Below, in pieces: positions 1 through 8,553 of a stretch of 64,000 nt of DNA (positions are counted from its first letter, which is position 1; each line of letters starts with the position of its first letter). Below the pieces are notes generated by a model. It was not told where the DNA came from and searched no databases. It worked only from the letters and a program-made list of their open reading frames with translations. A program made the translations under genes and the position numbers. The DNA lies in the NCBI GenBank assembly GCA_018266775.1, contig JAFDZS010000011.1, forward strand, positions 193,245 to 257,244. Reading direction: 5' to 3'. Origin of the DNA: Bacteroidota bacterium (GTDB taxonomy: Bacteria > Bacteroidota > Bacteroidia > Chitinophagales > Chitinophagaceae).

Positions 1-2201
1 TCCCAATCGTTCGTCATATCAAAATGATAATATTTCAAATCGGCAGTTGAAATATTGAAGGTTACAGTTTTGCTTTCTCCGGCTTTCAACGCAATTTTTT
101 CAAAGCCTTTCAATTCTTTTACCGGGCGGGTGTTCACACCAATCAACTGATGCAGGTACAATTGCACCACTTCTTTACCATCTTTATTACCTGTATTGGT
201 TACCGTTACAGAAGCCGTGAGTGTTTGATTGCCTTTTAATTTTGTGGCGCTCAGTTTTACATCGCTGTAAGTAAACGTGGTATAGCTTAATCCATAGCCA
301 AAAGCATACACCGGATCATTGCTTACATCCAGATAATTGCTGCGGAATTTTTCAAACCATTTCCCTTCGGGTAATGGGCGGCCTGTTGACTTGTGTGCAT
401 AGTATAAAGGAACCTGGCCCACATTCTGCGGCCATGTTGTGGTGAGTTTGCCGGAAGGGTTTACATCGCCGAACAACACATCTGCTATGGCGTTACCCGC
501 TTCGCTGCCACCAAACCATACGTTTAAGATAGCAGGCACATTTTCGCTTTCCCATTTAATTGCCAGTGGCCTTCCGGTAAACAAAACCAGCACTACCGGT
601 TTGCCTGTGTTCACCAATGCTTTTAATAACGCTCTTTGTGTTTCGGGAATTTGAATGTCGCTGCGGCTGGAGCATTCCCCACTCATCTCTGCACTTTCAC
701 CCAATGCAGCTACAATTACATCTGCATCTTTGGATGCATCTAACGCTTCCTGTATCATTACCGATGCAGGCCGGTTATCCCTGCCCAATGATTTACCAAA
801 CATACCCGCTCTTTCTTCAAATGCTGCATCTGCATCCAGGTTGCTTCCTTTGGCATAAATGAATTTTGCATTGTTCCCTGCCGCTGCTTTTAATCCATCC
901 ATTAAACTCACTGCTTTATCAAATTTCGCAGCCACACTCCAGGTGCCGGGCATGTTTTCCCTGTTATCTGCCAGCGGACCAACAACGGCAATAGTACCGG
1001 CTTTTTTCAATGGCAATACATTGTTTTGATTTTTCAACAGCACAAAACAGTCAGCTGCAATTTTACGGGCTTCGTTACGGTTAGCATCGCTGAATACTTC
1101 TGTCTTTGCACGGTTTTCATCGCAGTATTTATATGGATTATCAAACAATCCCAGTTTATATTTTGCTTCCAGAATTAAACGGCAGGAATTATCTATATCT
1201 GCCATCGTTACTTTTCCTTCTTTTAATGATTGTTTGAGTGTGGTTAAGAAACCTTCTCCCACCATATCCATATTGATGCCAGCCTTCAATGCCAATGAAG
1301 AAACAGTTTGCAGGTTACCCAAACCATGCGCTTCCATTTCGTTGATACCCGTGTAGTCAGTTACAACAAAACCTTTAAAGCCCCATTGTTTACGCAATAC
1401 ATCTGTCTGTAAAAATTTATTCGCTGTTGCTGGCACTCCATTTACATCGTTAAATGAAGCCATTACGCTGCCGACACCTGCATCCACTGCTGCTTTATAC
1501 GGTGGCAGGTATTCATTGTACATGCGCTGGAGGCTCATATCGGTGGTGTTGTAATCACGGCCGGCTTCCGCTGCACCATACAGCGCATAATGTTTTACGC
1601 AGGACATGATGTTGTCGTTCTTTGTTAAATCGCCCTGGTAACCTTTTACCATTGCTTTTGCTACAGCAGAACCGAGGTATGGATCTTCTCCGTTGCCTTC
1701 TGCAATGCGGCCCCAGCGGGGATCACGGCAAATGTCCACCATAGGGGAAAAAGTCCAGCAGATGCCGTCTGCACTGGCTTCTTTGGCTGCAATTTGTGCA
1801 CTGCGTTCTACTGCTTTCATATCCCAGCTGCAGCTTAAACCTAACGGTATGGGGAACACGGTTTCGTAACCATGTATTACATCCATTCCAAAAATTAAAG
1901 GAATTTTTAAACGGCTTTCTGTTACAGCAACTTTTTGCACGTCTTTTATTTTAGCTACCGATTTAATGTTGAATAATCCTCCTACTTTGCCTTCGCGGAT
2001 TTTTTTTCCAATATCTGAACTTTGTGCCTGCCCGGTGACAATATCGCCGCTGCCGGGCAAATTCAGCTGGCCTAATTTTTCATCCAGCGTCATTTTTTTC
2101 ATGAGCGCATCAATAAAGCTTTTCATTTTTGCATCGCCTGCCTTTTGTGCAGATGCGGTTACGGTCATCACCAATAATAATCCTGTTAGTAACTGTTTCA
2201 T
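1..2201 (-). CDS. bglX: GH3 beta-glucosidase, secreted (3' end cut by window edge)
   Basis: Releases glucose from the non-reducing end of beta-gluco-oligosaccharides, probably in the periplasm. The reading frame opens at an ATG at 2201 with a signal peptide (MKQLLTGLLLVMTVTASAQ) and stays open to base 1, giving about 733 residues, close to the usual BglX length of about 760. Visible landmarks are the N-terminal GH3 barrel with the substrate-binding KHYALYGAAEAGRDYN segment, the nucleophile region VVTDYTGINEM (Asp in TDY), the second alpha/beta domain with GESAEMSGECSSR, and the C-terminal fibronectin-like domain (ELKGFEKIALKAGES). Only some 25-30 C-terminal residues should be missing. It is the last gene seen in the PUL, 12 bases after the SGNH gene. 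In the Bacteroides PULs I recall for beta-1,2- and beta-1,6-glucan, a GH3 of this kind finishes oligosaccharides made by GH144 or GH30 enzymes; here that role is inferred. Confidence 0.93.
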   Translation of the reverse strand, partial: MKQLLTGLLLVMTVTASAQKAGDAKMKSFIDALMKKMTLDEKLGQLNLPGSGDIVTGQAQSSDIGKKIREGKVGGLFNIKSVAKIKDVQKVAVTESRLKIPLIFGMDVIHGYETVFPIPLGLSCSWDMKAVERSAQIAAKEASADGICWTFSPMVDICRDPRWGRIAEGNGEDPYLGSAVAKAMVKGYQGDLTKNDNIMSCVKHYALYGAAEAGRDYNTTDMSLQRMYNEYLPPYKAAVDAGVGSVMASFNDVNGVPATANKFLQTDVLRKQWGFKGFVVTDYTGINEMEAHGLGNLQTVSSLALKAGINMDMVGEGFLTTLKQSLKEGKVTMADIDNSCRLILEAKYKLGLFDNPYKYCDENRAKTEVFSDANRNEARKIAADCFVLLKNQNNVLPLKKAGTIAVVGPLADNRENMPGTWSVAAKFDKAVSLMDGLKAAAGNNAKFIYAKGSNLDADAAFEERAGMFGKSLGRDNRPASVMIQEALDASKDADVIVAALGESAEMSGECSSRSDIQIPETQRALLKALVNTGKPVVLVLFTGRPLAIKWESENVPAILNVWFGGSEAGNAIADVLFGDVNPSGKLTTTWPQNVGQVPLYYAHKSTGRPLPEGKWFEKFRSNYLDVSNDPVYAFGYGLSYTTFTYSDVKLSATKLKGNQTLTASVTVTNTGNKDGKEVVQLYLHQLIGVNTRPVKELKGFEKIALKAGESKTVTFNISTADLKYYHFDMTNDW

Positions 2202-2213
2202 ATAACGCTGTTT

Positions 2214-2882
2214 TTATTTCTTTAAATATGGGGCTATTATTTTTTGCCAGATGGCATATCCTTTGGCATTCATGTGTAAATTATCCTGGATAAAAATATC
2301 GGGCATGGGTTTTCCATCTGCACCCAGCATACTGTTCCAAACGTCAATAAAGAATGGCGGTGGCGATGGGCGTCTCCTGGCCAGGAATTTACTTATTCTT
2401 CTGTTTCCATCCTGCATTTTTTCACGCAACTGCCAGCGGCTTGGGCTTGGCTTCATTGATATGTATACAATGGATACATGAGGGAATTGTTTTCTGATGT
2501 CATGAAATAAAGATTTGAATCTTTTATAAACTGTTTTGCCTGTCACTGTACTATCATTTGCAATATCATTTTCCCCGCAATAAATAATAATCTGCCTGGG
2601 ATTGTAAGGAAAGATTACATCCTTTTCGTACCGGATTACATCTGGCAATGTGGACCCGCCAAAGCCGCGGTTGATGATTTTGTATTGCGGAAAATAACTT
2701 TGCACATCTGTCCATTTGGTGAATGATGAACTGCCTACAAACAGGATGGATTGTTGTGGTGGCGGCATTGCTGAATCCTGCTTTTTAAATGCCTGGATGT
2801 CGTTGTAAAATGGTGGTTGCTGCTGCGCCGTTGCTGTTTGCACAACTACTAAAAGCGCAATGATTATTTTAATGTATTTCAT
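2214..2882 (-). CDS. SGNH/GDSL-family hydrolase, secreted
   Basis: A 222-residue esterase-like protein with a signal peptide (MKYIKIIIALLVVVQTATAQ). The four SGNH blocks are present: block I as LFVGSSS (Gly-Ser-Ser instead of the classical Gly-Asp-Ser), block II glycine in NRGFGGS, block III asparagine in CGEND, and the block V catalytic pair in DNLHMNAKGY. Proteins of this type act as acetyl-esterases or lysophospholipase-like enzymes. In a PUL the natural guess is removal of acyl groups from the glycan, but the substrate is not shown by the sequence. It lies 12 bases upstream of the GH3 gene and is probably co-transcribed with it. It is separated from the upstream GH43 gene by 391 bases of repeat-rich DNA. 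Confidence 0.88.
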   Translation of the reverse strand: MKYIKIIIALLVVVQTATAQQQPPFYNDIQAFKKQDSAMPPPQQSILFVGSSSFTKWTDVQSYFPQYKIINRGFGGSTLPDVIRYEKDVIFPYNPRQIIIYCGENDIANDSTVTGKTVYKRFKSLFHDIRKQFPHVSIVYISMKPSPSRWQLREKMQDGNRRISKFLARRRPSPPPFFIDVWNSMLGADGKPMPDIFIQDNLHMNAKGYAIWQKIIAPYLKK

Positions 2883-2889
2883 TATTTAC

Positions 2890-3200
2890 TTTTTATTCTT
2901 TATTTATATTATACTTACTACGACCACATAGGCACAAAGGCACAGAAAATACTCTTCGTTACTTTATATACCTATATTTATTTACTTTTATATTAATCGC
3001 GACCAAATAAGCACATAGAATATTCCGTATTTTTCTGCCGGAAAGACGGTAAGACAGAAAGAAAACTCTTCAACACTTTATATACCTATATACTTTATTT
3101 ACTTATCTTCTTGTTCTCCTCACAGCGGCACAAAGGCACAGAGAATACTCTTCATTTCTTTATATACCTATATACTTTATTTACTCATATACTTTTTCAC
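2890..3200. repeat. Composite AT-rich dispersed repeat, about three units
   Basis: Most of the 391-base gap between the GH43 and SGNH genes is built from two alternating words. One is a CACA..GGCACAAAGGCACAGAGAAT-like word (near 2918, 3000 and 3118). The other is a CTTTATATACCTATATACTT-like word (near 2964, 3075 and 3160). Units are imperfect and roughly 75-110 bases apart. The same two words recur at 59160-59330. No convincing ORF is present. Confidence 0.8.
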
Positions 3201-3272
3201 AAACACGAATTACAAAACCAATTACACGAATTAACAAATAAACCAATTAACCAATATACTAATTAACCAATC
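3201..3272. repeat. Low-complexity CACGAATTA / CCAATTAAC word repeat
   Basis: Short near-periodic words (ACACGAATTA, CCAATTACACG, ACCAATTAACCAAT, ACTAATTAACCAAT) run up to the stop codon of the GH43 gene. The ACCAATTAAC word family reappears in the iscX-ferredoxin gap at 33783-33912. No gene or clear promoter is seen. Confidence 0.7.
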
Positions 3273-3273
3273 C

Positions 3274-5265
3274 CTACTCCACCTTCACCGTCTTCACCCT
3301 TTCACTCACGCCGTTTTCATTCACCGCTTCGATGGTAAAATAATATGCCTTCTTCAAATCCATCGCTTTAAACCAGTATTCATTGACCGTATTGCCCATT
3401 ACCATTATGCAGTTGTACAATTTATCCGGTTCTGTTCCATAATAAATGTTGTAGGCATAAGCATTATCAACGGGATTCCATTTGATCCACCCGCTGCGTT
3501 TGTCTTTATCTGTACGCAATACAAAAAATGTTTTTACTGCATCTGGCTTCGTTCCGTTACCATTGCCAAAAACACGTAATCCACTAATGGCAAATTTACC
3601 GGATGGCATGTGTATATTTTCCACTTTAATAAATCTTGCCTGTACGGGTGCTGACAGTTCCACATATTCATGAGGAATATCTGTTTTGTTATTGCTTTTA
3701 TCCACCAGCATCATCCATTTCTTTCCATCTACTGAATAATACATTTTATATTGATGATACTGATCGCCACCATTGATCTTTCCCAAATGATCCGGTGCCA
3801 CATCCTGGTCTGCATAATTGATCTGCACTGCATTTACAGTGGATACATTTCCTAAATCGGTTTGAATCCATTCCCCTGGATTGCCCGATGCGGCACTCCA
3901 GTATGTTTTGATGTCTTCATCATTGGCATTATTGGCATAGTATGAACCCAGGGTAGACGATACCGTTACTGGTTTTTTATAATTGAGTAACATCCAGCCT
4001 GTGAAAGCCCCCCCGCCCCCCAAAGGGGGGAGTTTTAAGAGTTCGTCATAAGATGAACTCTTTGATATATCAGGCACTTGTAAAGCCCTTCCCTTGGAGG
4101 GGTTTGGGGAGGCCGTATAATGCGGATAATCTCCAAATGCAGTATTGCACCACATCACATCATCTTTATCAAACCCTGCAGGCCAGATACCAATTCTTCT
4201 TTCGAAATTATTTTTTACTGATAACATAATGGTGCTTACATGCCAGTAGTTTCCTGTATTGTCAGTAAACGTTGACCCATGCCCTGCGCCACGTGCAAAG
4301 CCGCCCAGCTTCATACTCAGCGGATCTGACTGCGGATGAATTTCTATGCCGTCAAATAATGGTTTACTACCCACTACCACGCCATCGGCATAACCACTGA
4401 ACTCTGTTCCCGGTGCGCCGTACTGAAAATAATATTTGTTGTTGTGTTTGGTCATCCACGATCCTTCAATGAATGGATCGAGAAATGTGTTGTCCATATG
4501 TTCTCCAAAACGTTGCCAGCCATAGCGCCAATCCTGCAGCATATACATGGGCATTCTTGTTCCAATGGGCTGAAATGTTTTCCGGTTCAGTTCCACTCCA
4601 TATACAGGATAAGTATTACTGCTGCCGTTGTACATATAAAACCTGCCGTCATCATCAGTAAAGAAGGCTGGATCCCATCCGCCAATATCGAATGAATCCA
4701 CCAAAGGTTTCCACTCATTGGCTTTGGGATTGGTACTCATCCACAATGTAAACTTCCTGGTATAGGTTGAACCAAACACCAGCATGGTATCGCCAACGAT
4801 GCCCACAGCAGGTGCACACAATTCATCATATCCTTCGTTCCATGGCCTCAGAAATTTTTTGGAAATGAAATTCCAGTGCAGCATATCACTGCTCCACCAA
4901 TAACCCCATTGATTGGTGCTGAATAAATAGTATTCGTTTTTGTAATTCACAATTACTGGATCTGCTGTGGCACGATGCCGGCCCCATTCGCTGAAATTGG
5001 GAATAGGCGTGTAACCGTAGTCGATATTGATGGGGTTGCAGTAGGTGGAAGCTCCAGCTTCCACTGCTTTGGATGAAGCTCCACGAAGGGCAGACTGTGC
5101 AGTACAATTTGGATGCAGGCATCCCATGCTAAATAGTAGCAATGCCGTTGAACGGAGCGTCGCAACGATGTTCAACCGGAGAGATAATTTTGGTTTTATT
5201 ATTTTTTTGATGGCCGCAGATGTGCAGATTAATTTTTGCTGTATTGATTTAAAGATTCTTTTCAT
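3274..5265 (-). CDS. GH43-type glycosidase with discoidin and FnIII-like C-terminal domains
   Basis: A secreted glycoside hydrolase, probably acting on arabinose, xylose or galactose side groups. The five-blade GH43 domain shows its three acidic residues in context: Asp in ATADPVIVNYKNEYYL (base), Asp in GGWDPAFFTDDDG (pKa modulator) and Glu in PFIEGSWMTKHNNKYY (acid). A discoidin (F5/8 C-like) carbohydrate-binding domain follows (AASGNPGEWIQTDLG to FIKVENIHMPSG), then an FnIII-like module. The frame is open to an ATG at 5322, but that codon lies inside an inverted repeat, so I chose the ATG at 5265 (MKRIFKSIQQ). Either start leaves an unusually long n-region before the hydrophobic STALLLFSMGC, possibly a lipobox. 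About 36 residues between catalytic and discoidin domains (4006-4114) are encoded by an inserted palindromic repeat. The exact substrate and subfamily cannot be told by eye. Confidence 0.85.
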   Translation of the reverse strand: MKRIFKSIQQKLICTSAAIKKIIKPKLSLRLNIVATLRSTALLLFSMGCLHPNCTAQSALRGASSKAVEAGASTYCNPINIDYGYTPIPNFSEWGRHRATADPVIVNYKNEYYLFSTNQWGYWWSSDMLHWNFISKKFLRPWNEGYDELCAPAVGIVGDTMLVFGSTYTRKFTLWMSTNPKANEWKPLVDSFDIGGWDPAFFTDDDGRFYMYNGSSNTYPVYGVELNRKTFQPIGTRMPMYMLQDWRYGWQRFGEHMDNTFLDPFIEGSWMTKHNNKYYFQYGAPGTEFSGYADGVVVGSKPLFDGIEIHPQSDPLSMKLGGFARGAGHGSTFTDNTGNYWHVSTIMLSVKNNFERRIGIWPAGFDKDDVMWCNTAFGDYPHYTASPNPSKGRALQVPDISKSSSYDELLKLPPLGGGGAFTGWMLLNYKKPVTVSSTLGSYYANNANDEDIKTYWSAASGNPGEWIQTDLGNVSTVNAVQINYADQDVAPDHLGKINGGDQYHQYKMYYSVDGKKWMMLVDKSNNKTDIPHEYVELSAPVQARFIKVENIHMPSGKFAISGLRVFGNGNGTKPDAVKTFFVLRTDKDKRSGWIKWNPVDNAYAYNIYYGTEPDKLYNCIMVMGNTVNEYWFKAMDLKKAYYFTIEAVNENGVSERVKTVKVE
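4006..4114. repeat. Palindromic repeat inserted in frame inside the GH43 gene
   Basis: On the plus strand it begins with AGCCCCCCCGCCCCCCAAAG and ends with CCTTGGAGGGGTTTGGGGAG; GC-rich arms face each other. The centre is a perfect 8-base inverted repeat, AAGAGTTC and GAACTCTT, around a 10-base loop. In the coding direction it is translated as a low-complexity linker (from ASPNPSKG to LPPLGGGGAF) between two recognisable domains. Its GC-rich arms resemble the CCTCCCC..CCCTCC palindromes I recall scattered in other Bacteroidota genomes. Confidence 0.75.
5045..5064. repeat. Perfect 9-bp palindrome in the GH43 N-terminal region
   Basis: GTGGAAGCT and AGCTTCCAC are separated by CC, a perfect 9-base stem with a 2-base loop. 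It encodes part of the Val-Glu-Ala-Gly-Ala-Ser segment just before the conserved start of the GH43 domain. Confidence 0.6.
5147..5176. repeat. Short inverted repeat GTTGAAC..GTTCAAC in GH43 leader
   Basis: GTTGAAC (5147-5153) and GTTCAAC (5170-5176) form a 7-base stem around GGAGCGTCGCAACGAT. It lies in the coding sequence of the non-conserved N-terminus, between the terminal-inverted-repeat element and the GH43 domain. Confidence 0.45.
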
Positions 5266-5329
5266 TTCTGTACTGCTAATTATTTTAAAATAAGCTTTAG
5301 TTAAAAAAATTAATCTGCGCATCTGCGGC
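5213..5329. repeat. 117-bp element with 25-bp terminal inverted repeats over the GH43 start
   Basis: The arm at 5213-5237 begins GCCGCAGATGTGCAGATT. The arm at 5305-5329 is its reverse complement with one mismatch in 25. The 67-base spacer contains the ATG at 5265. The upstream arm contains the alternative ATG at 5322; the downstream arm is translated as KLICTSAA. The 17-base core GCCGCAGATGCGCAGAT also occurs at 59076-59092. No transposase is encoded, so it is MITE-like in form only. Confidence 0.75.
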
Positions 5330-5358
5330 TAACATTTCTTCGCATCTGCAGTTATCTA

Positions 5359-7086
5359 TTACAAATTTCCTTTTTTCATTTCTTCAATGGCATAATTCAC
5401 CGCCCGTGCAGTAAACGCCATGTATAAAATGGAAGGGCTTTGGCTGCCGGTACTTGTCATGCAGGCGCCATCAGTCACAAATACATTTTTACAAAGATGC
5501 ATTTGATTGTGTGCATTCAGCAGCGATGTTTTGGTATCTTTTCCCATTCTTACGCCTCCCATTTCATGAATATCGAGGCCCGGAGATTGGCGGCTGTCGT
5601 TGGTGCTGATATCTTTCACACCGGCTGCTTCAAGCATTGCCTGGCCCTGTTCTAAAAAATCTTTTACCATTTTATCATCATTATCATCATAACCAACAGA
5701 TGTGATGAGAAGCGGAATACCCCATTGGTCTTTCTGATTTGTACTCAACCGTACATGATTGCTTTCTTTTGCAATGGTTTCGCCCTGCATATACATGTAT
5801 ACGCCCCATTTACCGGGTTCGCTCATGGCGGCTTTAAATTCAGCGCCGAAGGGTGGTTCAGCGTTGCTGTCATTAAACAATTGCCGCGATGCACCGGAAT
5901 AAATAACATAACCACCATAAAAATCTGTATCCCGTTTTTCTACATTGCGGAAGTTGGCAACAATACATTCTGCGGGTTTGGATACTTTATAATACATATC
6001 TTCAAAACCATCCACCGTGCCGTACATGCTGCCCCGGTAGTTGTGGAAGCAAATATGTTTACCCAGTTTACCGCTGTCGTTACCCAATCCATTGGGGAAA
6101 CGACTGGAAGTGGAGTTCAGTAAAATTAAATTGGTATTGAGCGCCGATGCGTTGACAAAGATAATGCGGGCAAAAAATTCCGTTGTTTCTTTTGTATTTG
6201 CATCAATCACACGCACACCTACTGCTTTTTGCTGCTGTTCATCATAGATGATGGAATGCACAACGGAATGGGGCCTTATGGTAAGATTACCCGTTTTATT
6301 AGCCCAGGGCAATGTACTGCTGTTGGAGCTGAAATAGCCGCCCAGCGGGCATCCCCGCATACACAGGTTGCGGTTCATACATTGGCCACGCCCCTGCTGC
6401 AGGTGTATAGGTTGGGGCTCCGTTACATGTGCCCACCGGCCGGATTCATAATGCCGGTTAAATTTTTCTTTGATCACCCGCTGTACATACAATTCCACCA
6501 CATTCAATTCATAAGCCGGCAGAAACTCACCATCAGGCATAGACGGTATTCCTGCTTTATTACCACATACGCCAATAAATTTTTCTACGTGGCTGTACCA
6601 GTCTTTGATATCGTCGTAACCAATGGGGAATGATTCTCCGTAGCCATACCGTTCCGGCGCTGTAAAATCATAAGGGCTCCATCTTGCACAGGCACGCCCC
6701 CAGGTTAATGATTTGCCGCCCACCTGGTAACCGCGTATCCAGTCGAATGGTTTTTCCTGTATGTAAGGATGGTCTGCATCTTTTACAAAGAAGTGCTCCG
6801 TATCTTCTCCATAACCGGCGGCGCGGCTGATAAGCGGATTTTCTTTTCTTGTTTTTTCTGTAATTTGTCCGCGGTGCTTCAACTCCCAGCGCATGAGGTT
6901 TGCGGTGGGATAATCTTTAATATGCTCCACATTGCGGCCCCGTTCCAGCACCAGCGTTTTCAATCCCTTTTCACACAATTCCTTTGCGGCCCAACCGCCA
7001 CTGATTCCGCTGCCGATGACGATGGCATCATAAGTATTCTTTTCTTTGCCGCCTGCATTAACATTTACCTGTGTAGTATCTGGCAT
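5359..7086 (-). CDS. GMC-family FAD-dependent oxidoreductase
   Basis: A 575-residue glucose-methanol-choline oxidoreductase that oxidises an alcohol or sugar hydroxyl with FAD. The N-terminus holds the dinucleotide-binding fold YDAIVIGSGISGGWAAKEL and an acidic strand end LVLERG. The middle has the GGKSLTWGRACARWSPYDF segment typical of the family. The C-terminus carries the active-site His in HEMGGVRMGKD and the GSQSPSILYMAFTARA segment. No signal peptide or Tat motif is visible, and no gluconate-dehydrogenase subunit 3 partner lies next to it. It sits 27 bases downstream of a GH144-like gene. In a beta-glucan PUL it could oxidise glucose or short glucosides, for example at C3, and pass electrons to a cytochrome; the seven-haem cytochrome at 17921-19171 is a possible partner. 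That link is inference. Confidence 0.9.
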   Translation of the reverse strand: MPDTTQVNVNAGGKEKNTYDAIVIGSGISGGWAAKELCEKGLKTLVLERGRNVEHIKDYPTANLMRWELKHRGQITEKTRKENPLISRAAGYGEDTEHFFVKDADHPYIQEKPFDWIRGYQVGGKSLTWGRACARWSPYDFTAPERYGYGESFPIGYDDIKDWYSHVEKFIGVCGNKAGIPSMPDGEFLPAYELNVVELYVQRVIKEKFNRHYESGRWAHVTEPQPIHLQQGRGQCMNRNLCMRGCPLGGYFSSNSSTLPWANKTGNLTIRPHSVVHSIIYDEQQQKAVGVRVIDANTKETTEFFARIIFVNASALNTNLILLNSTSSRFPNGLGNDSGKLGKHICFHNYRGSMYGTVDGFEDMYYKVSKPAECIVANFRNVEKRDTDFYGGYVIYSGASRQLFNDSNAEPPFGAEFKAAMSEPGKWGVYMYMQGETIAKESNHVRLSTNQKDQWGIPLLITSVGYDDNDDKMVKDFLEQGQAMLEAAGVKDISTNDSRQSPGLDIHEMGGVRMGKDTKTSLLNAHNQMHLCKNVFVTDGACMTSTGSQSPSILYMAFTARAVNYAIEEMKKGNL

Positions 7087-7113
7087 GGTTACCCGATTTA
7101 AAATGTTACAAAT

Positions 7114-8544
7114 TTATTTCATCCATTTACTGCTGCTAAACCCCAGTTTTTTCAACCCGTTTTGTATATCCGGAATTTGCATAAACAATTTCCACAACAA
7201 ACCGGTCCGGTAATTCTCAATCATGGTCACTATCGGCCCTTCATCAATGGCTAAATAACTTTGGGCGTACCAGTTATGCTGTATGCTGAAGCCATCCACA
7301 AATCCATATTTGCCCCATACCTTATTGCCCATTTCATAATAGAAATAACGCAGCGCCTGCATACTTTCCTTTGGTGTATATGGCATGGAGGAAATGGCTG
7401 CTGTTGGCTGAATCACTCCCCTGTCGTTTTCCGGGCTGTGTGCCAGGTAGCCTTTATAACTGTCGCCTGCTGTTAAGCCCCAGCATTGTTCACTGTAGCC
7501 TTTAAAGTGGTTAGGATTTTCTATACAAAATGCCCGGTTGATGAGCGTATGATTTTTGCCCTGCATAAAATAGTCGTTCCCCAACGAATCTTTTAAACCA
7601 TTGGGGTCAATGCCCTGGAAAGTATATTGCTCAAAAAACAATGGCCCGCCTTTATCCTTATCATAATTACCTAACGGCAATATATAACCGTAATACTCAT
7701 TCCCGTTTTTGAAGCCCAGGCTTCCTGCCCAGGTGCCGTCATATACTGCTTTGGCTATGGCATGATAAGGAGATGCTGCGGACATGATATACGTGATCAA
7801 ACATTCATTCCAGCCCCAGATGGGAAAATTCATATCGAAACCGTTGTTGGGGCTCCAGTGCCAGAACAATTTATTTTGCCCGTTGGTATGCCAGTTCCAG
7901 TTGGCAGCGCCCCACATCGCCTCTATGCGTTTGCGCAGGTAAATTTCCTGCGGTGTTTTTTGATTGAAATATTCCCGTGCACAAAGAAAACCCATGAGCA
8001 GGTAAGAGGTTTCCACCAGGTCAGCGCCATCATCCAAACGGTCGAAGGGAATAGTTTTACCGGTGCGACCGTTCATAAAATGCGGGAAGATGCCGTGAAA
8101 GCAATCGGCATGCGTTAAAAAATCAGCGATCTTGATTAAACGCCTTACTGCAGTATCGCGGCCAATCCATTTTCTTTCTACGGCAACTATTGTACTCATG
8201 ATGCCGAAGCCGGTACCACCAATGGCTCCTGCATCAGGCCCAAAATCAGTTTTGCTCAGGTTGGGTTCATCCCATGCTTCGTTGATGTAATCCCAATAAT
8301 ATTCCGCTTTTACGGTGTTACTTCTTTCCAGCGCCAAACCACTTACCGGGTGTGCACCATGCCAGAAAAACCGAAAGGTTTGTTTTTGTACCAGTTCCAG
8401 TAACTGATCGTCAGTTAAGTTTTTGATAATCCCGACCGGTGCAATGCTGTCAGGCCCATCACCATACTTTCCTTTTATTAAAGATTGTGAAAGTGTACCC
8501 TGTACCGTAAGTATCGGCAGTATTATAAAAAGCAATCGCTTCAT
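7114..8544 (-). CDS. GH144-like (glycoamylase-domain) glucanase, paralogue 1
   Basis: A 476-residue secreted protein of the Glycoamylase domain family, which includes GH144 endo-beta-1,2-glucanases first described from Chitinophaga. The start MKRLLFIILPILTVQGTLSQ is a signal peptide. Landmarks shared with the next two genes are VQKQTFRFFWHGAHPVSGLA, GGTGFGIMSTIVAVERKWI, DDGADLVETSYLLMGFLCAR, the HWSPNNGFDMNFPIWGWNEC core, PTAAISSMPYTPKESMQALR and the C-terminal AIDEGPIVTMIENYRTGLLW. The acidic residues in these blocks are the likely catalytic set, but I cannot assign acid and base. It is 9 bases downstream of paralogue 2. Older annotation calls this family glucoamylase; beta-1,2-glucan (cyclic or linear) is the better-supported substrate for the characterised members. 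Confidence 0.87.
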   Translation of the reverse strand: MKRLLFIILPILTVQGTLSQSLIKGKYGDGPDSIAPVGIIKNLTDDQLLELVQKQTFRFFWHGAHPVSGLALERSNTVKAEYYWDYINEAWDEPNLSKTDFGPDAGAIGGTGFGIMSTIVAVERKWIGRDTAVRRLIKIADFLTHADCFHGIFPHFMNGRTGKTIPFDRLDDGADLVETSYLLMGFLCAREYFNQKTPQEIYLRKRIEAMWGAANWNWHTNGQNKLFWHWSPNNGFDMNFPIWGWNECLITYIMSAASPYHAIAKAVYDGTWAGSLGFKNGNEYYGYILPLGNYDKDKGGPLFFEQYTFQGIDPNGLKDSLGNDYFMQGKNHTLINRAFCIENPNHFKGYSEQCWGLTAGDSYKGYLAHSPENDRGVIQPTAAISSMPYTPKESMQALRYFYYEMGNKVWGKYGFVDGFSIQHNWYAQSYLAIDEGPIVTMIENYRTGLLWKLFMQIPDIQNGLKKLGFSSSKWMK

Positions 8545-8553
8545 ATCGTTTTC

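Noticed and set aside
2890-3200. CRISPR or tandem satellite
   Set aside because: Units are degenerate, of unequal spacing, and share words with a distant site; no cas genes.
5359-7086. Long plus-strand frames (for example 5725-6123 and 6229-6633) opposite the GMC gene
   Set aside because: They lie antisense to a clear oxidoreductase, lack known domains and start without a promoter.
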